From Accumulibacter sp. (lineage in GTDB: Bacteria; Pseudomonadota; Gammaproteobacteria; Burkholderiales; Rhodocyclaceae), in contig JACKLW010000013.1 of NCBI GenBank assembly GCA_024235715.1, positions 62,001 to 126,000 on the forward strand: a stretch of 64,000 nucleotides of DNA, read 5' to 3'. Shown in pieces: positions 45,103 to 58,768 of the stretch. Each line of letters opens with the position of its first letter. The stretch's first letter is position 1. The translations under genes and the position numbers were made by a program. The notes under the pieces are model-generated. The model was given only the letters and a program-made list of their open reading frames with translations, searched no databases and was not told the DNA's origin.

Positions 45103-46782
45103 CTACGGTCGATGGTCAAGCTGCTCCGGGCCTGGCCGCCCCTTGCGCTCCTCTCGCCGGTATAGCTGCAGCTTGTCGCTGTCGCGCTCGCGCGGCCGTC
45201 CGCCCTCCCATAGCAGCTGCCAGGCACCATTGCTGGGGGGGCCATGGTTCAGCAGCAACTCGCATTGCTTTCCGGCGGCGCTTGCCAGTTCAACGGTGCG
45301 TATTCCGTCGAAATAATCGAGCGAGGCGAGAATCGAGTCGGCCAGGTTGGCACTGGCGATGCAGCCGTACTGCTCGGGTAGCGCCCTGGCCAGCGATGCC
45401 GATACCGGACGGTAGGTCTTCCCGTAGTCGATCCATGGCATCCAGAGCATCGCGATCAGCAGCCAGAAGAGGGTCAGGCCGGCCATCCAGTGCATGATTC
45501 CGCGCATCGGCGAACGTGGACTGGTCGCTATCAGCCAGCACCAGATCAGCGTGGCGACGAGCGAGATGCTGAAACCGAACAGGCTGAACTGGCCACGGAA
45601 GCCGGGCTCCAGTCGGTGAACCTGCCGGGCCAGTTGCTCCGGCCAGCCAAAGACCATCGCCGACCAGCCGATCCAGGCCAGTGCGGCGAAGAAACTGAAG
45701 GTGATCATGTTGAACCAGTCGAAGGCGTTGGCCGCACCCCGCCGCAGCGAGCCCACGCCGGGGACGGCGAGCAGAACCAGCGAGGGCAGCAACAGCAAGG
45801 CCGGCGCGCTGCGTGCTCCGAGGCAAACGCTGATCACCAGCAGGGTCAGCAGAAACGCGAAGACGGGCACGGCCAGCGAACGCGAGCGCAGTTGTCGACG
45901 CTTTACCCACAGCGTCCAGCCGGCGAGTGGGAGTGCTGGCCAGGCGTACCACGGGAGCAGGCTCAAGAAGCGCAGCAGGCCGAGCAGCGGCTGCCTGTTG
46001 CCAGTGAGTTGGCTCAATTCGTCCTGCCAGAAGGTCACCAGGAAGTCTGGGGCTACGATCAGCAAGGCTGCCAGCCACGCGCCTGCAAGCACGCTGGCGA
46101 GGAGCAGCGAGCCAAGCAGCAGCAGCACTGCTTGCCGGCGGTTCTCGGCGCGCCAGGCAACGAAAGCCGCGACAGGCAGCAGGGGCAGCATCGGTGCCAG
46201 GCCATTGGCCAGAAAGCCGAGTCCCAGTGCCGTCCCGAAACAACAAGCGCCGCGCAGTGGTCGGCGGTACGATTGGGCGAGGCCCCAGTAGGCGGCGGTG
46301 TGTGCCGTCAGCGTCGCCAGCATCGGTTGCGCCTCGTGGGCATGGAACAGGAAGCCAATGCTGCCGGCCAGCAGCAGAGGTGCTGCCGGCGCCTGGTCGC
46401 GTCCGTGCAGTTCGCGTGCGGCAAGGTAAATGAAAGTCAGCGAGAGCAGCGTAAACACGCCGCTGGCCAGTCGCGCCGCCGCATGTACCGGTATGACCCA
46501 GCCGAACAGGTGGCCACCGGCCGCCGCCACCCAGTAGTGGAGGGGGGCATCGGGATAGGGCCTGCCGGCCAGACTGAGGGTCAGCCAGTTGCCGTTGGCG
46601 ACCAGATCGTGGACGATGCCGATGGTCACCGCATCGTCGTTCTTCCACGGGTCGTGGCCGGTCAGCCCGGTGAAAATATAGAGGGCGAGCAGAGCCGCCA
46701 GCGTCCAGCCGCTGGGTGGCAGCGTGATCCCCTTGAAGCGTTCGCGCTTCGGCTGAGCTGACATCGCTGGATTAGTGCTCAT
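45103..46782 (-). CDS. ArnT/PMT-like membrane glycosyltransferase
   Basis: This 559-residue integral membrane protein has about ten to twelve hydrophobic segments. The first periplasmic loop carries 'GHDPWKNDDAVTIGIVHDLV', with the acidic pair expected of GT39/GT83 enzymes that use polyprenyl-phosphate sugars. 'RPYPDAPLHYWVAAAGGHLF' is also typical of the ArnT/PMT fold. The start MSTNPAMSAQ was chosen after the A/G-rich ACGGGG. Donor and acceptor are not shown by the sequence; modification of lipid A, glycolipids or surface proteins is possible. Confidence 0.85.
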   Translation of the reverse strand: MSTNPAMSAQPKRERFKGITLPPSGWTLAALLALYIFTGLTGHDPWKNDDAVTIGIVHDLVANGNWLTLSLAGRPYPDAPLHYWVAAAGGHLFGWVIPVHAAARLASGVFTLLSLTFIYLAARELHGRDQAPAAPLLLAGSIGFLFHAHEAQPMLATLTAHTAAYWGLAQSYRRPLRGACCFGTALGLGFLANGLAPMLPLLPVAAFVAWRAENRRQAVLLLLGSLLLASVLAGAWLAALLIVAPDFLVTFWQDELSQLTGNRQPLLGLLRFLSLLPWYAWPALPLAGWTLWVKRRQLRSRSLAVPVFAFLLTLLVISVCLGARSAPALLLLPSLVLLAVPGVGSLRRGAANAFDWFNMITFSFFAALAWIGWSAMVFGWPEQLARQVHRLEPGFRGQFSLFGFSISLVATLIWCWLIATSPRSPMRGIMHWMAGLTLFWLLIAMLWMPWIDYGKTYRPVSASLARALPEQYGCIASANLADSILASLDYFDGIRTVELASAAGKQCELLLNHGPPSNGAWQLLWEGGRPRERDSDKLQLYRREERKGRPGPEQLDHRP

Positions 46783-46805
46783 CCCCGTTTTCTGCTGACG
46801 CACAT

Positions 46806-46833
46806 GAAAAAGGCAGCCCTGTGGCTGCCCTTT
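46806..46833 (-). terminator. Intrinsic terminator of rpmE
   Basis: On the minus strand GGCAGCC (46829-46823), a four-base loop and GGCTGCC (46818-46812) are followed by a run of T (46811-46807). It lies about 32 nt beyond the rpmE stop. Confidence 0.88.
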
Positions 46834-46864
46834 CTGCCGACTCGTGTCGACCGGTTCCGTCGGC

Positions 46865-47080
46865 CTAAGCCGATTTGCGCATCGCGCCGTATTTCTGGTT
46901 GAATTTCTCGACCCGGCCAGCCGTATCGATGATCTTCTGTTTGCCCGTATAGAAGGGATGACAGGCCGAGCACACCTCGACATGCAAGTCTTTCTTCATC
47001 GTGGACTTGGTGGTGAAGGTGTTACCGCAGGAGCAGGTCACCGCGAGTTCGTTATATGCAGGATGGATGTTGTCTTTCAT
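46865..47080 (-). CDS. rpmE: 50S ribosomal protein L31
   Basis: This 71-residue protein begins [20 protein letters not shown]. The zinc-ribbon cysteines (C16, C18, C37, C40) are present, so it is the zinc-binding L31 type, not the zinc-free paralogue. A C-terminal '[12 protein letters not shown]' tail matches L31. It follows rho on the same strand and has its own terminator. Confidence 0.96.
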   Translation of the reverse strand: MKDNIHPAYNELAVTCSCGNTFTTKSTMKKDLHVEVCSACHPFYTGKQKIIDTAGRVEKFNQKYGAMRKSA

Positions 47081-47214
47081 CTGGTGCTTGTCCTGTGTTA
47101 GATCGGTCCGCCCGTCGCCTGGAGCGGCGACCGGCACGTGAGGCTTTTTGGAAAGACTGTGATTATCGGTGATTTTTCGATCATCTGCAATCGGCTGATG
47201 ATCTGCGGTGTCGA

Positions 47215-48471
47215 TCAGCGACGCATCGAGTCGAAGAACTCGGCGTTGTTCTTGGTCGCCTTGATCTTGTCGAGCAGGAACTCCATCGCTTCGAGATCGT
47301 CCATGTTGTACAGCAGTTTGCGCAGGATCCACATCTTCTGCAGGACGTCCGGTTTGAGGAGGAGTTCTTCGCGGCGCGTGCCCGAGCGATTCACGTTGAT
47401 TGCCGGATAGACGCGTTTTTCGGCCATACGGCGATCAAGGTGGATTTCCATGTTGCCGGTTCCCTTGAACTCCTCGTAGATCACATCGTCCATGCGGCTG
47501 CCGGTGTCGATCAGCGCGGTGGCGATGATGGTCAGCGAGCCGCCCTCCTCGATGTTCCGTGCCGCACCGAAGAAGCGCTTCGGCTTCTGCAGCGCGTTGG
47601 CATCGACGCCACCGGTCAGTACCTTGCCGGATGCCGGCTGCACGGTATTGTAGGCGCGCGCCAGACGAGTTATCGAGTCGAGCAGGATGACCACGTCGCG
47701 CTTGTGCTCGATCAGGCGCTTGGCCTTCTCGATGACCATCTCCGCGACCTGAACATGTCGCGTGGCCGGCTCGTCGAAGGTCGAGGCGACGACTTCGCCG
47801 CGCACCGAGCGTGTCATCTCGGTCACTTCTTCGGGGCGTTCGTCGATCAGCAGCACGATTACCGTGACGTCCGGGTGGTTGGTGGTTATCGCGTGCGCGA
47901 TGTGCTGCATCATTACCGTCTTGCCGCTCTTCGGGCTGGCGACCAGCAGACCGCGTTGACCCTTGCCGATTGGCGCGATGATGTCGATGATGCGACTGGT
48001 AATGTTCTCTTCGCCACGGATCTCGCGCTCCAGCTTCAGGTGCTCGGCGGGGTGCAGTGGCGTCAGGTTCTCGAAGAGGATCTTGTTCTTCGATGCTTCC
48101 GGGGCTTCACCATTGATCTTGTCGACCTTGACCAGCGCGAAATAGCGTTCGCCGTCCTTCGGCGTGCGGATTTCGCCTTCGATGGTGTCTCCGGTGTGCA
48201 GGTTGAAGCGCCTGATCTGGCTCGGGCTGACGTAAATGTCGTCGGTGCTCGCCAGGTACGAGGTGTCCGGCGAGCGCAGAAAGCCGAAACCGTCGGAGAG
48301 GGTTTCCAGGGTCCCGTCGCCAAAGATGCTCTCGCCCTTCCGGGCCTGATTCTTGAGAAGGGCGAAAATCAGTTCGTGCTTGCGCAGGCGGTTCGCACCT
48401 TCGACGTTGTTGGTGATCGCCATGTCGAGAAGCTGGCTTACATGGAGTGCTTTCAGTTCGGATAGGTGCAT
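47215..48471 (-). CDS. rho: Transcription termination factor Rho
   Basis: This 418-residue hexameric RNA helicase begins [14 protein letters not shown]. The N-terminal RNA-binding domain has the cold-shock-like '[22 protein letters not shown]'. The ATPase domain shows Walker A '[11 protein letters not shown]', the '[13 protein letters not shown]' stretch and '[16 protein letters not shown]'. It has the size of E. coli Rho (419). The order trxA-rho-rpmE on one strand is a common betaproteobacterial arrangement. A 224-nt leader separates it from trxA and could host autoregulation. Confidence 0.97.
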   Translation of the reverse strand: MHLSELKALHVSQLLDMAITNNVEGANRLRKHELIFALLKNQARKGESIFGDGTLETLSDGFGFLRSPDTSYLASTDDIYVSPSQIRRFNLHTGDTIEGEIRTPKDGERYFALVKVDKINGEAPEASKNKILFENLTPLHPAEHLKLEREIRGEENITSRIIDIIAPIGKGQRGLLVASPKSGKTVMMQHIAHAITTNHPDVTVIVLLIDERPEEVTEMTRSVRGEVVASTFDEPATRHVQVAEMVIEKAKRLIEHKRDVVILLDSITRLARAYNTVQPASGKVLTGGVDANALQKPKRFFGAARNIEEGGSLTIIATALIDTGSRMDDVIYEEFKGTGNMEIHLDRRMAEKRVYPAINVNRSGTRREELLLKPDVLQKMWILRKLLYNMDDLEAMEFLLDKIKATKNNAEFFDSMRR

Positions 48472-48695
48472 GTGCTGGAGACGGAGATGGGAGGAAGCAG
48501 GAAGGGATGAACCAGGAGCGCCGCGCGCCGTCGCGAACGAAACGCGTGCCGGGAGAGGTGCCTTGGGGCCGGGAGGGAACCGCGATTGGGAGAGGAAGCC
48601 TGAAGGTTCTGCGCAGGATTGACCCGGCGCGGACTCTTGCTTTGCTATGGGCCAGATGCTACGCCCATCGAACCTTCGGGCCTAGGCTAGCGACT
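48472..48695 (-). other. Leader region between trxA and rho
   Basis: No gene is seen. A 6-bp inverted repeat (ATGGGC at 48647-48652 and GCCCAT at 48663-48668) lies near the trxA end. The region is C-rich on the minus strand in places, as expected for Rho-dependent control of rho, but no clear promoter can be named. Confidence 0.35.
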
Positions 48696-49022
48696 TCAGA
48701 GGTTGTTGTCAATGAAGGTGGTCAGTTGCAGCTTGGATAGCGCGCCGACCTTGGTTGCTGCCGGTTGACCGTTCTTGAATATCATCAGCGTCGGAATGCC
48801 GCGGATCCCATAGCTCGCGGGCGTCTGCTGGTTGTCATCGATGTTCAGCTTGACGACCTTCAAACGGCCAGCGTAGTCATTGGCGATTTCGTCTAGGAGT
48901 GGGGCAATCATCTTGCAGGGACCGCACCACTCGGCCCAGTAGTCAATCAGAACGGGTTGCTCCGACTGCAGGACATCGGCGCCGAAGCTGGCGTCGGTAA
49001 CGTGGTGAATGTGTTCGCTCAT
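48696..49022 (-). CDS. trxA: Thioredoxin 1
   Basis: This 108-residue dithiol oxidoreductase has the WCGPC active site (Trp32-Cys36), the buried '[22 protein letters not shown]' core, the cis-proline loop '[14 protein letters not shown]' and the 'VGALSK' end. GAGG lies nine nt before the ATG on the minus strand. It is upstream of rho in the conserved trxA-rho-rpmE order and divergent from fdxA. Confidence 0.97.
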   Translation of the reverse strand: MSEHIHHVTDASFGADVLQSEQPVLIDYWAEWCGPCKMIAPLLDEIANDYAGRLKVVKLNIDDNQQTPASYGIRGIPTLMIFKNGQPAATKVGALSKLQLTTFIDNNL

Positions 49023-49191
49023 TGAGAAGCCTCTTGCGGGGGGAGGGGGAGGGGGCGGGAAGGGAATGCGTAACGAAAGCGGGAAGCATGTCAGAACGAG
49101 ACAGGCGCCGATAGTCAGCTAGCGTTGCAATGCTAGCGAAAAAATCCCCGGAAGGGAAGCGGCCGCCCTGTCTCCGGGTCTGCAAATGAGC

Positions 49192-49197
49192 TATAGT
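49192..49197 (+). promoter_or_regulatory. Possible -10 box for fdxA
   Basis: TATAGT lies 31 nt before the fdxA start. The -35 region at 17-nt spacing (TGTCTC) matches poorly. Confidence 0.35.
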
Positions 49198-49228
49198 ATT
49201 TCGCTTTTCAAGCTTCCGTATAGAGACA

Positions 49229-49552
49229 ATGACCTACGTCGTTACCGAGAACTGTATCAAGTGCAAATTCACGGACTGTGTCGATGTCTGCCCGGTCGAC
49301 TGTTTCCACGAAGGACCGAATTTTCTGGTAATCGATCCGGAGGAGTGCATCGATTGCACGCTCTGCGTTCCCGAATGTCCAGCCGAGGCAATCTACGCCG
49401 AGGACGACGTTCCCGACTCGCAGGTCGCCTTCACGGCGCTCAATGCCGAATTGTCCAAGGTCTGGCCCGTCATCAGCGAACGCAAGGAGCCGCCGGTCGA
49501 TGCAGACGAGTGGAACAACAGGCCGGACAAGCTCAAGCTGCTTGATCGCTGA
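49229..49552 (+). CDS. fdxA: 7Fe ferredoxin FdxA
   Basis: This 107-residue soluble electron carrier binds one [3Fe-4S] and one [4Fe-4S] cluster. The cysteines lie in '[19 protein letters not shown]' (C9, C12, C17, C21, C25) and '[12 protein letters not shown]' (C40, C43, C46, C50), and the C-terminal tail of the FdxA type follows. It opens MTYVVTENC. The gene is monocistronic by layout and divergent from trxA. Length and sequence are typical. Confidence 0.96.
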   Translation: MTYVVTENCIKCKFTDCVDVCPVDCFHEGPNFLVIDPEECIDCTLCVPECPAEAIYAEDDVPDSQVAFTALNAELSKVWPVISERKEPPVDADEWNNRPDKLKLLDR

Positions 49553-49884
49553 TCAGGTTGCCTTGACGGTTGTTGGCCACGCGGCTGGCGCGCCCGTCGC
49601 CCGAGCACCCATTCGCACAGGGTGCAGCCGGGCGCAGTGGCCGTGGTCGAGCGTCGTTCTGCGTGCGTCAGTGACCTGCCCGGCACGCTGCTCGCCGAGC
49701 CGGCGATCCGCCTGCCCTGCAGGCATCACTTGAAGTGCCGACCAAATCCTGAAAATCCCTTAGAATTAAACCCGTAGCGCGAGAAGTTCGGAAATCGGTT
49801 TGCAGGAACGCTGCCGGGAGAGATTGCGAGTTGCATCCGCGCTGCCGGCCCACCCATTACCAGCGTGACTCAGGAGGACAGCAG
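49553..49884 (+). other. Non-coding gap between fdxA and the acyl-CoA ligase gene
   Basis: This 332-nt stretch has no supported gene. A short hairpin (GCACCC at 49605-49610, GGGTGC at 49620-49625) follows fdxA without a T-run. TTAGAAT at 49760-49766 could be a -10 region for the ligase gene, but no good -35 is seen. Confidence 0.4.
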
Positions 49885-51561
49885 GTGGAAAAGATCTGGC
49901 TCAAGAGCTACCAGCAGGGCGTGCCCGCCGAAATCGACTTGAACGAGTTTCAATCGCTAGGCGAGCTTTTCGAAAAGAGCGTCGCTCAGTTTCGCGATCG
50001 CGTCGCCTATATCAACATGGGCGTCAAAATCACCTACGGCGAGCTTGACAAACTCTCGCGGGATTTTGCCGCCTATCTGCAGTCGGTCCTGAAGTTGCCG
50101 CAGGGCGCACGCGTGGCGTTGATGATGCCGAACGTGCTGCAGTATCCGATTTGCATTTTTGGCGCCTTGCGCGCCGGCTATGTGGTGGTGAACGTCAACC
50201 CGCTGTACACGCCGCGCGAACTCGAACACCAGCTCAAGGATTCGGGTGCCGAGGCAATCGTCATACTCGAGAATTTTGCGGTGACGCTGGAGCAGGTGGT
50301 GGCGCGAACGCCGGTCAAGCACATCGTGCTGGCGCGTCTTGGCGACATGCTCGGTTTCCCGAAAGGCGCGATAGTCAATTTTGTCGTCAAGTATGTGAAG
50401 AAGATGGTCCCGGCCTGGAAGCTGCCAGGTGCTGTCGACTTCCGTGCGGCGCTTGCCAAGGGCGCCGCGGCCGAGTTGAAAGCGGTCACCGTTGGCCAGG
50501 ACGACCTCGCTTTTCTTCAGTATACCGGTGGCACGACGGGTGTTTCGAAGGGGGCGATGCTGGTCCATCGCAACATTCTTGCCAATCTGGCGCAAGCCCA
50601 TGCCTGGATCAAGCCGGCGCTCCGCAATGAGCAGCACCTGGTGGTCACGGCGCTGCCGCTTTACCATATTTTTGCCTTGACTGCGAACTGCTTCACTTTT
50701 TTCAAGGTCGGCGCCAGCAACCTGCTGATCACCAATCCGCGCGATATTCCGGCCTTTGTCGCTGAATTGGGCAAGTATCCGTTCACCGTGATTACCGGCG
50801 TCAACACCCTGTTCAACGCGTTGCTCAACAGTGATGCATTTTGCGCGCTCGACTTCAGCAGGTTGAAGGTCACGCTCGGTGGCGGCATGGCGGTGCAGAA
50901 AGCGGTCGCCGAGCGCTGGAAGCGGGTGACCGGCAAGCCTTTGATCGAGGCCTACGGTCTCACCGAAACCTCTCCGGCGGCGACCATCAATCCACTCGAT
51001 ATTCCCGCGTACAACGGCTCGATCGGCCTGCCCATATCGTCCACCGAAGTCGTGATTCGCAACGACGCAGGCGGCGATGTCGCTCCGGGAGAGCGCGGTG
51101 AGCTATGCGTACGCGGCCCGCAGGTGATGAAGGGCTACTACAATCGCCCTGAAGAGACGGCCAAGGTCATCATGCGTGATGGTTTTCTGCTCACTGGCGA
51201 CATCGCGGTAATGGACGAAAAAGGTTTCGTGCGCATCGTCGACCGCAAGAAGGACATGATTCTCGTCTCCGGATTCAACGTGTATCCGAATGAAGTCGAG
51301 GACGTCGTTGCTCAGCATCCCGGCGTCCTGGAGGTGGCTGCCGTGGGTGTGCCACACGACAAGTCGGGAGAGGCCGTCAAGATCTTCGTGGTCAGGAAGG
51401 ACCCGGCGCTCACCGCCGAGGCGCTCATCGCGCATTGCCGAGCGCATCTCACGGGCTACAAGGTGCCGGGCCAGGTCGAGTTTCGCAGCGATCTGCCGAA
51501 GACCAACGTGGGCAAGATTCTGCGCCGCGAGTTGCGTGACGAGGCGGTCAGCAAGGCCTGA
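49885..51561 (+). CDS. fadD: Long-chain fatty acid-CoA ligase
   Basis: This 558-residue ANL-superfamily enzyme activates fatty acids with ATP and CoA. The AMP-binding signature '[14 protein letters not shown]' is around residues 213-226. '[16 protein letters not shown]' and the hinge '[27 protein letters not shown]' follow, with the catalytic Lys near '[12 protein letters not shown]'. GTG at 49885 is preceded six nt upstream by AGGAGGA, which decides the start. It matches E. coli FadD in size (561). It stands alone and could feed acyl-CoA to the reductase and wax synthase of this window. Confidence 0.93.
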   Translation: MEKIWLKSYQQGVPAEIDLNEFQSLGELFEKSVAQFRDRVAYINMGVKITYGELDKLSRDFAAYLQSVLKLPQGARVALMMPNVLQYPICIFGALRAGYVVVNVNPLYTPRELEHQLKDSGAEAIVILENFAVTLEQVVARTPVKHIVLARLGDMLGFPKGAIVNFVVKYVKKMVPAWKLPGAVDFRAALAKGAAAELKAVTVGQDDLAFLQYTGGTTGVSKGAMLVHRNILANLAQAHAWIKPALRNEQHLVVTALPLYHIFALTANCFTFFKVGASNLLITNPRDIPAFVAELGKYPFTVITGVNTLFNALLNSDAFCALDFSRLKVTLGGGMAVQKAVAERWKRVTGKPLIEAYGLTETSPAATINPLDIPAYNGSIGLPISSTEVVIRNDAGGDVAPGERGELCVRGPQVMKGYYNRPEETAKVIMRDGFLLTGDIAVMDEKGFVRIVDRKKDMILVSGFNVYPNEVEDVVAQHPGVLEVAAVGVPHDKSGEAVKIFVVRKDPALTAEALIAHCRAHLTGYKVPGQVEFRSDLPKTNVGKILRRELRDEAVSKA

Positions 51562-51595
51562 ACGCCGCGTCCCGGCTCGCGTGCGCCGGCACGGT

Positions 51596-52210
51596 TCAAT
51601 TCTTCCGGCTGGTGAACTGCTTCAGTACGCCGGTAGTGATCGGATGGCCGTTCCGTGATGCGTAGAAGAGCGGCGTCTTGCCGTCCTTGTCCGTGGCCTG
51701 CGGGTCGGCGCCCTGTGCGATAAGGTACTTCGAGAGCTTTGGCTGGCCCGTTGCGGCGGAAAGATGCAGGGGCGTTTGCCCGGCATCGGTCTTCGCGGTC
51801 ACGTCCGCATTTCTCTCGATCAGGGTTTCCACCTCACGCCTTCCGCCCGAGATCACTGCGGCGTGCAGGGGCGTCATCCCGATGCGGTCCCTGGCTTCGA
51901 TGTTTGCCCCGCGGGCGATGAGCAGGGCCGAAGTTTTCGGGTTGCCGTAGAAGGCAGCCATGTGCAGCGGCGTTCTGCCCAACGCGTCGGTGACGTCGAT
52001 CTCCGCGCCGGCGTCGAGCAGCGCCCTGATCTCGGTCAGGTCGCCGCGGCCGGCGGCCTGCACCAGAGCCGGGGCTGTCGCCGCAATCGGGGTCTCCGCG
52101 ACGCTCTCGGCTGCCTTGGTGTCGTCCGCGGGCTTTTCGCTGCAGCCGGAAAGGGCGAGCAGAAACCCGACAACGGCAAGCAGCAAGGCGCGAGTTGCGG
52201 CAATCTTCAT
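51596..52210 (-). CDS. Ankyrin-repeat lipoprotein
   Basis: This 204-residue protein has a signal peptide ending in the lipobox LSGC (Cys23 lipidated). A short Ala/Thr/Glu-rich linker is followed by about four ankyrin repeats from residue 48 ('GRTPLHMAAFYGN', 'GMTPLHAAVISGG', 'GQTPLHLSAATGQ', 'GKTPLFYASRNGH'). It is probably anchored in the outer or inner membrane facing the periplasm and acts as a binding scaffold. It converges on fadD and is divergent from the NMT1-like gene. Confidence 0.9.
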   Translation of the reverse strand: MKIAATRALLLAVVGFLLALSGCSEKPADDTKAAESVAETPIAATAPALVQAAGRGDLTEIRALLDAGAEIDVTDALGRTPLHMAAFYGNPKTSALLIARGANIEARDRIGMTPLHAAVISGGRREVETLIERNADVTAKTDAGQTPLHLSAATGQPKLSKYLIAQGADPQATDKDGKTPLFYASRNGHPITTGVLKQFTSRKN

Positions 52211-52489
52211 CTGAGAAAGTCTCCTGCCAGGATGACGCTGCGATTTACTTGCTTCCTGGACCTCCAGTTTGACGGCGCAGGTGCCAGCCTGTCGACCCCA
52301 TGCTCGCTTTCGGCCTGCGCCTGGTCACCACCAGTTCAGGCGCCGAGAGCCTTCGCGTCCTGCATTCGGTGGGCTCGAGCGGGTTGACCATTTCATTTCA
52401 GAGCTTGGCGACCAGCGTTGCGCATATTACCATCGCTGCTGATGACCACGTTCTCTTGCCTGCAAGACTGCCGCCAGAGCTCTCGCCGC

Positions 52490-53584
52490 ATGTTCTTGCC
52501 ATTTGTCTTCGGTCGGCTGGCCGTCTTGCTTGGCGCCTGCATCCTGCTTGCCGGCCTGGCACCGCTCGCGGCGCAGGCGCAGAGCGGGCTTTCCAGGCCT
52601 CGCCAGGCGGTCGTCGTGCAGCTTGCCTGGAAGTATCAGTTCGAGTTTGCGGCCTTCATCGCTGCGCTTGAGAAAGGCTATTACCGCGAGGCCGGGCTCG
52701 ACGTCGTGCTCAGGGAGTGGTCCCCCGGCGTGGACGTGGCCCAGGAGGTCAGCGAGGGGCGGGCCGACTTCGGCACACTCGATTCAGGCCTGATCGTCGC
52801 ACGTGCCAACGGCCGGCCGCTGGTCGCCCTGGCCGCACTGCTGCAGCATTCGGCGGTGGGCCTGCTGGTGCGCAGCAAGAGCGGGGTAAGCGGGGTAAGC
52901 GATCTGGCCGGCAAGCGTATCGGCAGCAGCCATGACACGCGCGATGAGGTGCTGGCCTATCTCGCGGCCAGTGGGCTGCCGCCAACGGCGTTCCGGCATG
53001 TGCCGGAAATCGGTGATGCTCGCCGGGCGCTGCTGGCAGATCAGGTGGACGCCGTCGGTGTCTTCATCGGTGATGATCTGGTCCGGGAACTGGCCGGCAG
53101 TGGCGACTACCTGTTGCTCCTGCCGCGCAGCGCGGCGATAGATCTGTACGGAAGCCTGCTATTGACCTCGGAAAACGTGCTGGCATCGCAGGCGAGCATG
53201 GTGCGCGCGTTTCGCTCGGCAACGCTGAAGGGGCTCGATTACGCGCTGGATCATCCCGAGGAACTGGTCGACCTGCTCCTGGCCCGGTACAACACGCAGA
53301 ACAAGACCCGCGGGCAGTTGCTCTTCGAAGCGCGCCAGATTCGCGATCTGGCGAGGCCGGCAGGCGTCGAGTCAGGCGCGATGACCATCGCCCGCTGGCG
53401 GCATATCGTCGACGTTTACGCCGGACAGGGCAAGCTCGATCCGGGTACAGACCTGCTGGGCTTTGTCTACGATCCCGATGCCGGCAGCCTCGGGCCTTTC
53501 GTCCCCTGGCTGCTCGGCGGTGGGCTGCTCGGACTGCTGATCGTCGGCTGGGGGGCAGGCAAGTTCCTGGCACGCAGAACCTGA
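52490..53584 (+). CDS. Membrane-anchored NMT1/THI5-like substrate-binding protein
   Basis: This protein of about 364 residues has a signal peptide (hydrophobic stretch ending APLAAQAQ) and an NMT1/THI5-type periplasmic binding domain ('VVVQLAWKYQFEFAAFIAALEKGYYREAGLDV'). It ends in a membrane segment (PFVPWLLGGGLLGLLIVGWG) and a short basic tail. That order resembles the sensor half of histidine kinases or diguanylate cyclases that use NMT1 domains, but no signalling domain follows. No ABC permease or ATPase gene is adjacent. Upstream ATGs at 52418 and 52442 are alternatives; none has a clear ribosome site. Confidence 0.82.
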   Translation: MFLPFVFGRLAVLLGACILLAGLAPLAAQAQSGLSRPRQAVVVQLAWKYQFEFAAFIAALEKGYYREAGLDVVLREWSPGVDVAQEVSEGRADFGTLDSGLIVARANGRPLVALAALLQHSAVGLLVRSKSGVSGVSDLAGKRIGSSHDTRDEVLAYLAASGLPPTAFRHVPEIGDARRALLADQVDAVGVFIGDDLVRELAGSGDYLLLLPRSAAIDLYGSLLLTSENVLASQASMVRAFRSATLKGLDYALDHPEELVDLLLARYNTQNKTRGQLLFEARQIRDLARPAGVESGAMTIARWRHIVDVYAGQGKLDPGTDLLGFVYDPDAGSLGPFVPWLLGGGLLGLLIVGWGAGKFLARRT

Positions 53585-53603
53585 TAGTCTGGAGGGCAAG
53601 AAG

Positions 53604-54146
53604 ATGTTGATTCGTACCGACCGTTCCTCTCTGTTGCTGGTCGATTTGCAGGAGCGCCTCTACCCGGCAATCGACGATGCTGCGCGGGTGCTGGAAGCCA
53701 GCCTGTGGTTGACCAGGCTTGCCCAGCGGCTGGGCGTTCCGGTGATCTGCAGCGAGCAGTATCCGCAGGGCCTGGGGCCGACGATGCCTGCCCTGCGCGG
53801 CTTGCTGTCCGATGAATGCGTCTTCGGGAAGATGCATTTCTCGGCGGTTGCCGAGGGTGGCCTGTTTCGGGTGGCGGGAGGTGACCGGGCGCAGTTCGTT
53901 GTCGCCGGTACCGAAGCGCACGTCTGCGTTCAGCAAACGGTCCTCGACCTGATTGCGGCCGGACGCAGGGTCTTCGTCGTCGAGGACGCGGTCGGGTCGC
54001 GGCGATCTACGGACAAGGCGCTGGCGCTGGAGCGCATGCGCGCGCACGGGGCCGATGTCGTGTCGCGTGAAATGGTCGCCTTCGAGTGGCTGAAACAGGC
54101 GGGGACCGAGCTCTTTCGCGAGATCAGCCGCGAATTTCTGCGCTGA
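53604..54146 (+). CDS. Isochorismatase-family cysteine hydrolase
   Basis: This 180-residue hydrolase has the predicted catalytic triad Asp14 (LLLVDLQERL), Lys76 (VFGKMHFSA) and Cys108 (AGTEAHVCVQQT), with the usual cis-peptide stretch 'VAGTEAHVC'. It resembles YcaC-like members of unknown substrate rather than true isochorismatases. It begins 19 nt after the NMT1-like gene and could be co-transcribed with it. A ribosome site GGAGGG lies upstream. Confidence 0.9.
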   Translation: MLIRTDRSSLLLVDLQERLYPAIDDAARVLEASLWLTRLAQRLGVPVICSEQYPQGLGPTMPALRGLLSDECVFGKMHFSAVAEGGLFRVAGGDRAQFVVAGTEAHVCVQQTVLDLIAAGRRVFVVEDAVGSRRSTDKALALERMRAHGADVVSREMVAFEWLKQAGTELFREISREFLR

Positions 54147-54196
54147 ATTGCGCCGCCGGCACCGAGTTCCGCGTTCTGCAGTCATGCTGCCGCGGT

Positions 54197-58330
<4,134 letters not shown>

Positions 58331-58361
58331 CCTGTCCGGCAACAGACGTCCCCCTCGCACC

Positions 58362-58721
58362 GTGCGTTGGCTTGCCGTCGCGCTGCTGGTGGTCCTGGCC
58401 CTGCTGCAGCATCCCTTGTGGATCGGCAAGGGCGGCTGGTTGCGGGTGTGGGATGTCGACCGGCAACTGCAGCAACAGAAGGAGATCAACCGTGCCCTCG
58501 AGATGCGCAACGCCGGGCTCGACGCCGAAGCGCGTGATCTGAAGCAGGGATACGACGCAATCGAAGAGCGTGCGCGCTTCGAACTCGGAATGGTCAAGCA
58601 TGACGAAGTCTTCGTGCAGATTCCCGATCGGCCGCGGGCCGGGTCAGCTCCAGCGCCTGTGCTCAAGGATGCTCCTGCCGGTACTGCGGCAGCGCCGGCA
58701 AGAGCGGCCCGGAAGCCGTAG
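58362..58721 (+). CDS. ftsB: Cell division protein FtsB
   Basis: This small bitopic divisome protein forms the FtsQLB complex. It shows one membrane segment ([18 protein letters not shown]) at the N-terminus, then a coiled coil ('[19 protein letters not shown]') and '[23 protein letters not shown]', the conserved FtsB end. A Pro/Ala-rich tail follows. The start is uncertain. GTG 58362 gives 119 residues, close to the family. An upstream GTG at 58281 would overlap eno by about 50 nt and add a basic leader. Confidence 0.87.
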   Translation: MRWLAVALLVVLALLQHPLWIGKGGWLRVWDVDRQLQQQKEINRALEMRNAGLDAEARDLKQGYDAIEERARFELGMVKHDEVFVQIPDRPRAGSAPAPVLKDAPAGTAAAPARAARKP

Positions 58722-58768
58722 TAGCGTACTGCTGATCGAGCCGTGCGTGTTGCTGCCGGCAACTGCGC

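Noticed and set aside
45490-46761. A 423-codon plus-strand frame opposite the glycosyltransferase
   Set aside because: The minus strand encodes a clear multi-pass membrane enzyme; the other frame has no family features.
47180-47204. Possible intrinsic terminator downstream of rho (GATCATC/GATGATC dyad)
   Set aside because: On the rho strand the stem is followed by an A-run, not a T-run, so it does not fit an intrinsic terminator.
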